A DNA stretch of 35,928 bases, from assembly GCA_947167135.1 (NCBI GenBank), contig CAMVGV010000026.1:1-35928 (forward strand). Reading direction: 5' to 3'. The first letter of the stretch is position 1. Every line of letters begins with the position of its first letter. Below are positions 25,291 through 32,672 of the stretch, one piece after another. The notes beneath the pieces are model-generated. The model saw nothing but the letters and a program-made list of their open reading frames with translations. It ran no database searches and was not told the origin of the DNA. Both the position numbers and the translations under genes were made by a program. The DNA is from an uncultured Lachnospiraceae bacterium. GTDB taxonomy: Bacteria; Bacillota; Clostridia; Lachnospirales; Lachnospiraceae.

Positions 25291-26424
25291 ATGAATAATA
25301 GAATAGCTGTCTTAGCGATATATAATACTAATGGAATACTGAGATCACACATAGTAAAACTGGTTGATGATTTAAGCGAAAGCTGTGATAGGTTGATCTG
25401 TGTGTGTGAATCAAAGATAAATGAATGCCAGATAAGAAGTATAAGAAAAAAAATAGACAAGTTAATATTTGTTAATACAAGAAAACTTGGTCGGGGAGAA
25501 GCATACTGGTATGGGGTAAAATATCTGTTTGAAAAAAAACTAATAACGGAATGCCAAGATATTATTCTTTGTGATATTAATCTCTATACGTATTTTTCTG
25601 ATCTCTCTGTTTTGATTAAGAATATATCAAGTATAGATGGAGAGGATGTTATATCTCTCTTTTCGAGGCCGGATAGGGAAATCATTGGATCATTCCTTTA
25701 TATTAAGAGTGCGTTAATTAATAACGGACAATTTGTGGATTATTGGAATGATTATAGATTCCCGAGTCTTTTCAGGTTAGGACGAGAGTTTTTTGACAAT
25801 GATTTTCTTAGCTATTTCAGGGCAAGTAACTACTCTTTTGGCTATTGTTTTCGTATAGAACTGAATGATGACGGACAGGTAACATATAAAGCAGAGTCGG
25901 GATATTCAGGGGTGTTTATTTCAGAAGATCTTGTTGAATTACCACGATTATTATATGATACAGAACTGATCAGAAAGCTGCTACCTTCTACAGAAGGTAA
26001 GACGGAAAAGCTGAAGGAATTCTTTGAATCAAAGTATGTAGACCATTATCCCGATAATCGTTGGGACGGTCTATTGTCGTGGGTAAACATACATAAGGGT
26101 GGTAAAGTGTATGTTTTCAGTAATAAGGAGAAGAACAGAGCAGGAATAATGGATTTATTTCGACTATTTGGCTTCATTAATACGATAAGTGTTGATACTG
26201 AGGACGAATTAAACCATATAGTTTTTCGAAAAGAAGACGGGTTTATTATTGATGGGGAAACAGAAGAGAACAGTAAGGTTCTGGATATCATACTAAGATA
26301 TATTCCTTATAGTATTCTTTATTATCATAATATCAGTGGGAAAGCTTTGATAAAGAATAAAGTATATGGATTAGCAGTTCAAAGAATAATTTGGAATAAT
26401 ATTAGTCGAATCAAAAGGATATAA
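25291..26424 (+). CDS. RgpF-like (rhamnan synthesis F family) protein, divergent
   Basis: A 377-residue protein. The N-terminal half reads like the rhamnan-synthesis F domain: IAVLAIYNTNGILRSHIVKL, then CDRLICVCESKI, LIFVNTRKLGRGEAYWYGVK in place of the usual RENxGxDfGxyK, and QDIILCDINLY. RgpF-type proteins add branching or polymer sugars to cell-wall polysaccharides. A C-terminal alpha/beta segment (GGKVYVFSNKEKNRAGIMDL, then GFINTISVDT) recalls the tail of the protein encoded at 22138. ATG 25291 with GAAGGA upstream is chosen. A longer frame from 25180 would overlap the transporter by 92 bases and adds an unlikely cysteine-rich start. Family assignment is tentative. Confidence 0.55.
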   Translation: MNNRIAVLAIYNTNGILRSHIVKLVDDLSESCDRLICVCESKINECQIRSIRKKIDKLIFVNTRKLGRGEAYWYGVKYLFEKKLITECQDIILCDINLYTYFSDLSVLIKNISSIDGEDVISLFSRPDREIIGSFLYIKSALINNGQFVDYWNDYRFPSLFRLGREFFDNDFLSYFRASNYSFGYCFRIELNDDGQVTYKAESGYSGVFISEDLVELPRLLYDTELIRKLLPSTEGKTEKLKEFFESKYVDHYPDNRWDGLLSWVNIHKGGKVYVFSNKEKNRAGIMDLFRLFGFINTISVDTEDELNHIVFRKEDGFIIDGETEENSKVLDIILRYIPYSILYYHNISGKALIKNKVYGLAVQRIIWNNISRIKRI

Positions 26425-26426
26425 AT

Positions 26427-27353
26427 ATGGTCACATTAAATATAGATTTTCCAAAGGATTTTTTTAAAAGTGAAACAAGAAGCGGTTTTTTGGTGACAGA
26501 AGAAAGAAAAAAAGTATGGGCCGTGCAACTGGATCTTCTATATGAATTGGATAGAATATGCAAAAAGAATGGCATAAACTATCTGATTGACAGCGGAACT
26601 TTATTGGGAGCTGTCAGACACAAAGGTTTTATTCCCTGGGATGATGATATCGATTTAATTATGCTTAGGGAAGATTACGAGCGTCTTATTAAGATTTCTG
26701 AACACGAGATAAAGAAACCGTATTTTTTTCAATATTATCGAAATGATAATTTTTATTTTCGTGGGCATTCACAATTCAGGAATTCTGATACGTGTGGGGC
26801 GTTACGACATGAACTCTTGAATGAAACATTTAATCAGGGCATTTTTATTGATATTTTTCCTGTAGATTCAGTTTCTGAGGATATGATAAAATTAAAAGAA
26901 CAGTTTGACGGGCTGACGGATTGTTATCAAATCCTTGAATGTATAAAATCCAAGGTGCCCAAATCAAACGGGATAATGTCTGCTGTAAAATATTGTTTTC
27001 TGAAATGGCGTTTTTTGAAGATTCATGATAAATATGAGAATTATGCAGTGATGAACGACGGTATGTCGGAATATATAGATAAAGTTGCGTTTCGTGGAAA
27101 AATTCATAAAAAGTTTTATCATATCAGAAAAAATATATTTGACGATACAATTCATTTACAGTTTGAGTTCCTGACGCTTCCGGCACCAAAAGATTATGAT
27201 GGTCTTTTAAGAGTTTACTTTGGAGACAATTATATGATTCCATCCAGAGCTCCAAGCTGCCATGCAGAGATATGTTTTAACGTTGAAAAATCATATGCAG
27301 ACGTGAAAAATGAGATAAATCATGGGTCTGTTGGTGATTATTTTATACTGTAG
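26427..27353 (+). CDS. LicD-family phosphotransferase
   Basis: A 308-residue LicD/FKTN-type protein. The signature is complete: LLYELDRICKKNGINYLID, DSGTLLGAVRHKGFIPWDDD (55-74) and DIDLIM, with Asp55 and the Asp72-73-74 and Asp76 cluster as metal and catalytic residues. LicD enzymes transfer phosphocholine, or related groups such as phosphoethanolamine or aminoethylphosphonate, from CDP- or CMP-activated donors to cell-surface sugars. The phosphonate genes at 32673-35825 make CMP-aminoethylphosphonate a plausible donor here; no choline kinase or choline transporter is in the window. AAAGGA lies about 7 bases upstream, and the gene follows the RgpF-like gene by two bases. Confidence 0.92.
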   Translation: MVTLNIDFPKDFFKSETRSGFLVTEERKKVWAVQLDLLYELDRICKKNGINYLIDSGTLLGAVRHKGFIPWDDDIDLIMLREDYERLIKISEHEIKKPYFFQYYRNDNFYFRGHSQFRNSDTCGALRHELLNETFNQGIFIDIFPVDSVSEDMIKLKEQFDGLTDCYQILECIKSKVPKSNGIMSAVKYCFLKWRFLKIHDKYENYAVMNDGMSEYIDKVAFRGKIHKKFYHIRKNIFDDTIHLQFEFLTLPAPKDYDGLLRVYFGDNYMIPSRAPSCHAEICFNVEKSYADVKNEINHGSVGDYFIL

Positions 27354-27419
27354 TTAATTATTGATCGAAATGATTAGATTTTATTTTGAGAATGAATGTC
27401 ATAGATTAATTATTGGAAT

Positions 27420-28499
27420 ATGAAGATAACTATTGTTGGTGGTGGAAATATAGGGACACAATTTGCGGTACATTGTGCAGAAAAAGGGAATGATGTCGTT
27501 ATTTTTACTTCAGAACCCCATCTGTTTAATAAACATTTATCTATTGTGGACGAAAACTACGAATGTATCCATGAAGGGGATATTTTGTATGCAACTGACA
27601 GGCCTGAAAAAGCGTTTGTAAATGCAGATATTATCATACTTACTGTTCCTGCAATGATCATTCCAAAGTATGAGAAATACATATATAATTACGCTGGAAA
27701 TGAAGCTGTAATTGGTATTATTCCCGGGAATGGAGGAGGAGAGTGTGTATTAAGAAGATGTATTAAACGGGGGAATACTGTTTTCGGACTTGAAAGAGTA
27801 CCAGCGATTGCACGATTGATAAAGAGAGGGTCTGTTGTTCGGTGTATTGGATATAGAAATGAGCTTCATGTTGCTTCTCTTCCAGGTTCTTCAGTAAACA
27901 GATGTGCAGATATTGTTGAGAGCCTTTTTGATATTCATTGTACTTGCATACCATGCTACCTTTCATTATCAATGACGCCATCAAATCCTATTCTCCATTC
28001 TGCCAGATTGAGGTGTATTTTTAAGGGATATATTCCTGGCGTGACGTACTCTGAGCTACCACTTTTTTATGAAGATTGGGATGATGAATCTTCCAGACTT
28101 CTTCTTTTATGCGATGAAGAGGTACAGGATATATGCAGATCTCTTCCGGAATGTAGTTTGGAATATGTTTCTTCTCTTAAAAATCATTATCAGAGTTTTA
28201 CTATTAAGGATATGACTGCAAAGATATCGTCAATTCCAGCATTTCAGGGATTGGAGACACCATCTGTAAAAACAGATAATGGATTAATACCAGATTTGCA
28301 TAACAGATATTTTGTTGCTGATTTTTCTTATGGATTGTCGGTTATCCAGCAGATTGGAGAGTATTGCGGCGTTAAAACGCCTAATATAGATGATACTATG
28401 AACTGGTACAGGGATATATCAATTGAAAAAGAAGAATTCCGATTCAGAGATTATAAGATACTTAGCTGTGATATGATGAAAGAGTTTTACTTATTATAG
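27420..28499 (+). CDS. Octopine/nopaline (opine) dehydrogenase-family oxidoreductase
   Basis: A 359-residue NAD(P)-dependent enzyme. The N-terminal Rossmann fold opens with KITIVGGGNIGTQFAVHCAE, then ADIIILTVPA. The C-terminal opine dehydrogenase domain carries NPILHSARL (about 190-198), with the conserved catalytic His near 194. The family reductively couples a 2-oxo acid, such as pyruvate, to the amino group of an amino acid or amine, forming N-(1-carboxyalkyl) products. In some capsules such N-carboxyethyl amino acids are sugar decorations, which could explain its place between licD-like and sulfatase-fusion genes. The true substrates are unknown. The ribosome binding site is weak. A 10-base repeat TTAATTATTG occurs at 27354 and 27406, just before the gene. 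Confidence 0.82.
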   Translation: MKITIVGGGNIGTQFAVHCAEKGNDVVIFTSEPHLFNKHLSIVDENYECIHEGDILYATDRPEKAFVNADIIILTVPAMIIPKYEKYIYNYAGNEAVIGIIPGNGGGECVLRRCIKRGNTVFGLERVPAIARLIKRGSVVRCIGYRNELHVASLPGSSVNRCADIVESLFDIHCTCIPCYLSLSMTPSNPILHSARLRCIFKGYIPGVTYSELPLFYEDWDDESSRLLLLCDEEVQDICRSLPECSLEYVSSLKNHYQSFTIKDMTAKISSIPAFQGLETPSVKTDNGLIPDLHNRYFVADFSYGLSVIQQIGEYCGVKTPNIDDTMNWYRDISIEKEEFRFRDYKILSCDMMKEFYLL

Positions 28500-28643
28500 G
28501 TTATGACAGTATGATTTATGCTTTATACAGAGGATAATCTTTTCATTCAGGTTGTTGCTCAAAAAATGCAGATCATTGACATTGCGAATCGCGAACGGAT
28601 TATGAGAACGGATCTTGCTGTATCATAGGAGAGTGGAATTAAA

Positions 28644-31409
28644 GTGAATGCATTAACAATACTATATTCATTATTTATTATGCCCCTTCAGTTGTTTTTT
28701 GAAGTGGTTTTTTCTTTTGCACAGCGTTTTACAGATAATCCGGGACTCTCAATAATTGTCCTGAGTCTGACAATGAATTTTCTTGTATTACCTCTTTATA
28801 AAAGGGCTGATGCAATACAGGATAGGCAGCGTGAAATTTCGAAGAAAATGCAACGCGGTATTTCACATATAAAGCGGGTATATTCCGGTGATGAAAAAAT
28901 GATGATGCTTCAGACCTATTACAGGCAGAATCATTATAAACCGACTGATGTTTTTAAGGAATCGCTTTCTTTATTAATACAGATACCTTTTTTTATAGCG
29001 GCTTACAGGTTTTTATCAAACCTTGCACTTCTTGATGGAGCTGCATTTGGACCCATAAGGGATCTCGGAATGCCGGATGCTCTTGTCGTTGTCGGAAATA
29101 CTAGCTTTAATTTTCTTCCGGTATTAATGACATTGATTAATATTATATCTTGTCTGATATATACGAAGGGCTTTCCTCTTAAGTCGAAGTTACAGCTGTA
29201 TATAATGGCTTTCTTATTTTTAATATTGCTTTACAATTCACCGTCAGGGCTTGTTTTATACTGGACTTTGAACAATCTTTTTTCATTGATAAAGAATATA
29301 TTTTTTAAGCTAAAAGACCCGACGAAGTTGCTTTCCATGTTATGTTCACTATGCGGTGTTGTTTTGGCTCTGTATAGTATTGCTTTTTTTGATAACACCC
29401 TAAAGAGAAGGATAATTGTTGTTTTATTCGGATTGTTTTTGCAAATTCCGTTTGCTGTAAGGCTGCTATTTAAGTCAAGCAAAGTGAACAATAGAATTCA
29501 CTTGGTATTTCCAAAGGCAAACCGAGAATTGTTTTTATTGTCATCTATTATGCTTTCCACGTTTATCGGGGGACTTATCCCATCGGCGTTATTGAAATCA
29601 TCACCTCAGGAATTTATTAATATTTCGTTATACTATAATCCGCTTTGGTATTTGTTTTATGTATTTTTAGTTTCAGTAGGGTATTTTGTATTATGGACGG
29701 GTGTCTTTTATTCTGTTGCAGATAATACCGGAAAAGTGATAATTGAAAAAATAATGTTACTGTTCTGTGGGACAGCTGTAATTGATTATATGTTTTTTGG
29801 AACAGATCTAGGCATTATTTCAGCTACTTTATGTTTTGAGGAGGATCTGATATATTCCTGGAAAGATAAAATCGTTAATTTACTCGTGATTTGTATATTA
29901 CTATTTCTTGTTTTTATTTCTACCAGGTTCGAAAAATATCTGGATAGTATCCTTATCACGATTATCGTGGTTGTACTGATAATGACAGGAATAAATGCCT
30001 TTATCTCATTCAGGGCAATTAAGCCGGTGGAGGCCAGGATCAAATCGGGGGAAAAAATAAGCTTCAATCTCAGTAAAAACGGAAAAAACATTATCGTGTT
30101 GATGCTTGATAGAGCTATCGGACCCTATGTTCCATATATCATGAATGAAAAACCGGAGTTAAAAGAAAAGTACGATGGATTTACCTGGTACTCAAATAGT
30201 CTTTCCTTTTCAAATAATACGAACACAGGTGCTCCTGCTCTGTTTGGAGGATATGAGTATTCTCCTGTAGAATTAAACAAAAGAGATAAAGAAAGGCTGG
30301 TAGATAAGCATAACGAATCGTTGAAGGTTATGCCGGTATTATTTGATGAGAACGGATATGAAGTTACTGTATGTGATGTTCCTTACGCTAATTATCAGTG
30401 GATACCGGATATGACGATTTATGATGATTATCCGGGTATCAATACATATAATACTGAGGGCATGTTCAGCTTGAAAGTTCAGCAAAGCAAACTGTTGAAT
30501 ACCAGAAGAAATCTTTTCTTTTACAGCTTAATGAAGGCTTCTCCAGTGATTATACAGAAATATATTTATGGTGGAAGCAATTATAATCATCTTACAGAGA
30601 GGGGATACACATCTACAGGACAGGTTACCGAGGGGACATCTGTTGCTCAGGGTATTTCATCAGAGTTTCTGTCATCATTCGATGTACTGAAAAACATTGA
30701 AAAACTCACGGATATAAGTAGCAGTGAGAAGAACACGTTCCTTATGATGAATAATAACGCAACACATGAGCCGATTCTACTTCAGGAACCCGAATATCTT
30801 CCGAAAGAATCTGTGAATAACACAGATTTTGATGCTGCTAATGTATCAAGATTTTCTGTTGACGGTAAGGAAATAAAGATGGAAAACGTTGATCATTTTA
30901 TCCATTATGAAACCGACATGGCATGTATGATACAGCTTGGAAAATGGTTTGACTATATGAGAGAAAATGGGGTTTATGATAATACCAGGATAATACTTGT
31001 ATCTGATCATGGAAGAAATCTGTCTCAGTTTGATGAATTAGAATTGAAAGAAGATGGAAAGTATTATGATTTGGAAAAAGTCAGCCATTTACTTATGGTA
31101 AAAGATTTTAATGAGAAGGGCTTCAAGGTTTCGGATGAATTTATGACAATAGCGGATGTACCAACTATTGCGGTATCCGGTATTATTGATAACCCTGTTA
31201 ATCATTTTACCGGCAAACCTATCAATAACGATGATAAGTTTGTTGGCGAGCAATATATCCTTTTGGACTCTCCTTGGGAGGTTGGGATTAATAATGGTAC
31301 CCAGTTTCTTCCCGGAGACTGGCTTGCAGTCCATGATAACATCTGGGATAAGAACAACTGGAGGGTTGTTGCAAGGGATGCAGTGTTTGCCGGGAAAGGG
31401 GAAGAATGA
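28644..31409 (+). CDS. YidC/Oxa1-like membrane domain fused to a sulfatase/alkaline-phosphatase-type domain
   Basis: A 921-residue protein. Residues 1-225 match YidC/Oxa1: a first helix LSIIVLSLTMNFLVLPLYK (35-53), a basic amphipathic loop, LLIQIPFFIAAYRFL (110-124), and SPSGLVLYWTLNNLFSLIKN (199-218). The equivalent of the conserved groove Arg is Asn45. Residues 230-450 add about seven more hydrophobic helices. Residues 480-850 form an extracytoplasmic sulfatase-fold domain: metal ligand Asp489 in VLMLDRA, a Thr nucleophile candidate (Thr526 or Thr528), His708, then LVSDHGRNL with Asp788 and His789, and ADVPTI. LtaS- and EptA-like relatives transfer phosphoglycerol or phosphoethanolamine. 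GTG 28644 with AGGAG upstream is the start. The stop overlaps the next gene (ATGA), which encodes a glycerophosphotransferase-like protein. Confidence 0.85.
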   Translation: MNALTILYSLFIMPLQLFFEVVFSFAQRFTDNPGLSIIVLSLTMNFLVLPLYKRADAIQDRQREISKKMQRGISHIKRVYSGDEKMMMLQTYYRQNHYKPTDVFKESLSLLIQIPFFIAAYRFLSNLALLDGAAFGPIRDLGMPDALVVVGNTSFNFLPVLMTLINIISCLIYTKGFPLKSKLQLYIMAFLFLILLYNSPSGLVLYWTLNNLFSLIKNIFFKLKDPTKLLSMLCSLCGVVLALYSIAFFDNTLKRRIIVVLFGLFLQIPFAVRLLFKSSKVNNRIHLVFPKANRELFLLSSIMLSTFIGGLIPSALLKSSPQEFINISLYYNPLWYLFYVFLVSVGYFVLWTGVFYSVADNTGKVIIEKIMLLFCGTAVIDYMFFGTDLGIISATLCFEEDLIYSWKDKIVNLLVICILLFLVFISTRFEKYLDSILITIIVVVLIMTGINAFISFRAIKPVEARIKSGEKISFNLSKNGKNIIVLMLDRAIGPYVPYIMNEKPELKEKYDGFTWYSNSLSFSNNTNTGAPALFGGYEYSPVELNKRDKERLVDKHNESLKVMPVLFDENGYEVTVCDVPYANYQWIPDMTIYDDYPGINTYNTEGMFSLKVQQSKLLNTRRNLFFYSLMKASPVIIQKYIYGGSNYNHLTERGYTSTGQVTEGTSVAQGISSEFLSSFDVLKNIEKLTDISSSEKNTFLMMNNNATHEPILLQEPEYLPKESVNNTDFDAANVSRFSVDGKEIKMENVDHFIHYETDMACMIQLGKWFDYMRENGVYDNTRIILVSDHGRNLSQFDELELKEDGKYYDLEKVSHLLMVKDFNEKGFKVSDEFMTIADVPTIAVSGIIDNPVNHFTGKPINNDDKFVGEQYILLDSPWEVGINNGTQFLPGDWLAVHDNIWDKNNWRVVARDAVFAGKGEE

Positions 31410-32671
31410 TGGGAGTATTACTGTATATAGATCCCGGAACCGGGAGTATGCTGTTTACAATCCTTATTGGACTTATCGGTGCCGGGGTTTATGCCTTCAG
31501 AATGCTTATATTAAAGTTCAGGTTCTTTCTGAGCGGAGGAAAGAAGGTGGCAGATAACGGAGAACGTATACCTTTTGTTATCTTTTCAGACAACAAAAGA
31601 TACTGGAATGTTTTTGAACCTGTCTGTCGGGAGTTTGACCGAAGAGGAGTGGATGTTGTCTATATGACCGCATCACCGGACGACCCTGCTCTGAATTCCG
31701 GTTATGAGCACGTTAAGGGTGAGTTTATCGGAGAAGGGAACAGAGCCTTTGCGAGGCTTAATTTCCTGAAGGCTGATTTGGTCTTTTCAACCACACCGGG
31801 GCTTGATGTGTATCAGTGGAAAAGGTCAAGGGATGTAAAGTACTACGTGCATATATTTCATGCAGCAAGTGATGTGACACTCTACCGTTCATTTGGAATA
31901 GATTATTATGATGCCCTTCTTTTGTCGGGACAGTTCCAGATCGATCAGATACGGTCACTTGAAAAGCTTAGGGAACTTCCGGAGAAGGAGCTTGTTGTTG
32001 CCGGTATTCCTTATATGGATGAAATGAAGGCGAGGCTTGACAATGCAGAACCGGTAGAAAAAAGTGGAACAACAGTTTTGCTTGCGCCCACCTGGGGACC
32101 TGAAGGGATATTGTCAAAATTTGGGGAGAAGCTGATCGATGAGCTGATAAAAACCGGGTATCAACTTATCATTCGTCCACATCCGCAGTCTTTCAGTTCA
32201 GAGAAAGAACTCATTGAGAGGCTTATTACCAAATACCCGGATTCCAATTCCCTTCAATGGAACCGGGATACCGACAATTTCGACGTATTAAGGAAATCTG
32301 ATATAATGATATCCGATTTTTCGGGGGTTGTATTTGATTTCACACTTGTATATGATAAACCTGTTATTTATACCGCCGCAAAGATAGACACTTCGGTATA
32401 TGATGCATGGTGGCTTGGGACCCCTACATGGACCGAAACGGTTTTACCCAGACTCGGAAAAGAACTTAATGGGGATAATCTGTTAAATGTCGGGGAGATA
32501 ATCAACGAATGTCTCGCAGATGATATCTATTCAGAGGGAAGAGAGTCTGTGAGAAGGGAATGCTGGGCATTTCCCGGCGAAAGTGTATCGAAGGTTACGG
32601 ACTATTTAATTGATACGATGAATAAGCTGAAAGAAAACAGTGTTACTGAGGATAAGGAGATGACAAGCTGA
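31406..32671 (+). CDS. CDP-glycerol glycerophosphotransferase-family protein (TagB/TagF-like)
   Basis: A 421-residue protein. The N-terminus has a YIDPGTGSMLFTILIG segment and a membrane anchor (about 13-35). The GT-B-like catalytic part follows: YYVHIFHAASDVTLYR supplies a candidate catalytic His, LLAPTWGP and YQLIIRPHPQSF lie in the donor domain, and DIMISDFSGVVFDFTL with YDKPVIYT forms the CDP-glycerol phosphate-binding region. Relatives add glycerol phosphate in teichoic-acid synthesis. No separate tagD was seen. It overlaps the YidC-sulfatase gene by four bases and is two bases before the PEP mutase gene, so it links the glycan and phosphonate parts. The substrate could be another CDP- or CMP-linked polyol or phosphonate. 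Confidence 0.85.
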   Translation: MMGVLLYIDPGTGSMLFTILIGLIGAGVYAFRMLILKFRFFLSGGKKVADNGERIPFVIFSDNKRYWNVFEPVCREFDRRGVDVVYMTASPDDPALNSGYEHVKGEFIGEGNRAFARLNFLKADLVFSTTPGLDVYQWKRSRDVKYYVHIFHAASDVTLYRSFGIDYYDALLLSGQFQIDQIRSLEKLRELPEKELVVAGIPYMDEMKARLDNAEPVEKSGTTVLLAPTWGPEGILSKFGEKLIDELIKTGYQLIIRPHPQSFSSEKELIERLITKYPDSNSLQWNRDTDNFDVLRKSDIMISDFSGVVFDFTLVYDKPVIYTAAKIDTSVYDAWWLGTPTWTETVLPRLGKELNGDNLLNVGEIINECLADDIYSEGRESVRRECWAFPGESVSKVTDYLIDTMNKLKENSVTEDKEMTS

Positions 32672-32672
32672 T

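Noticed and set aside
27354-27415. Direct repeat TTAATTATTG at 27354-27363 and 27406-27415 as an insertion footprint
   Set aside because: The sequence is AT-rich and short enough to occur by chance, and nothing mobile lies between the copies.
31156-31557. Plus-strand 133-codon frame across the sulfatase/TagB-like junction
   Set aside because: A shadow of two well-supported overlapping genes.
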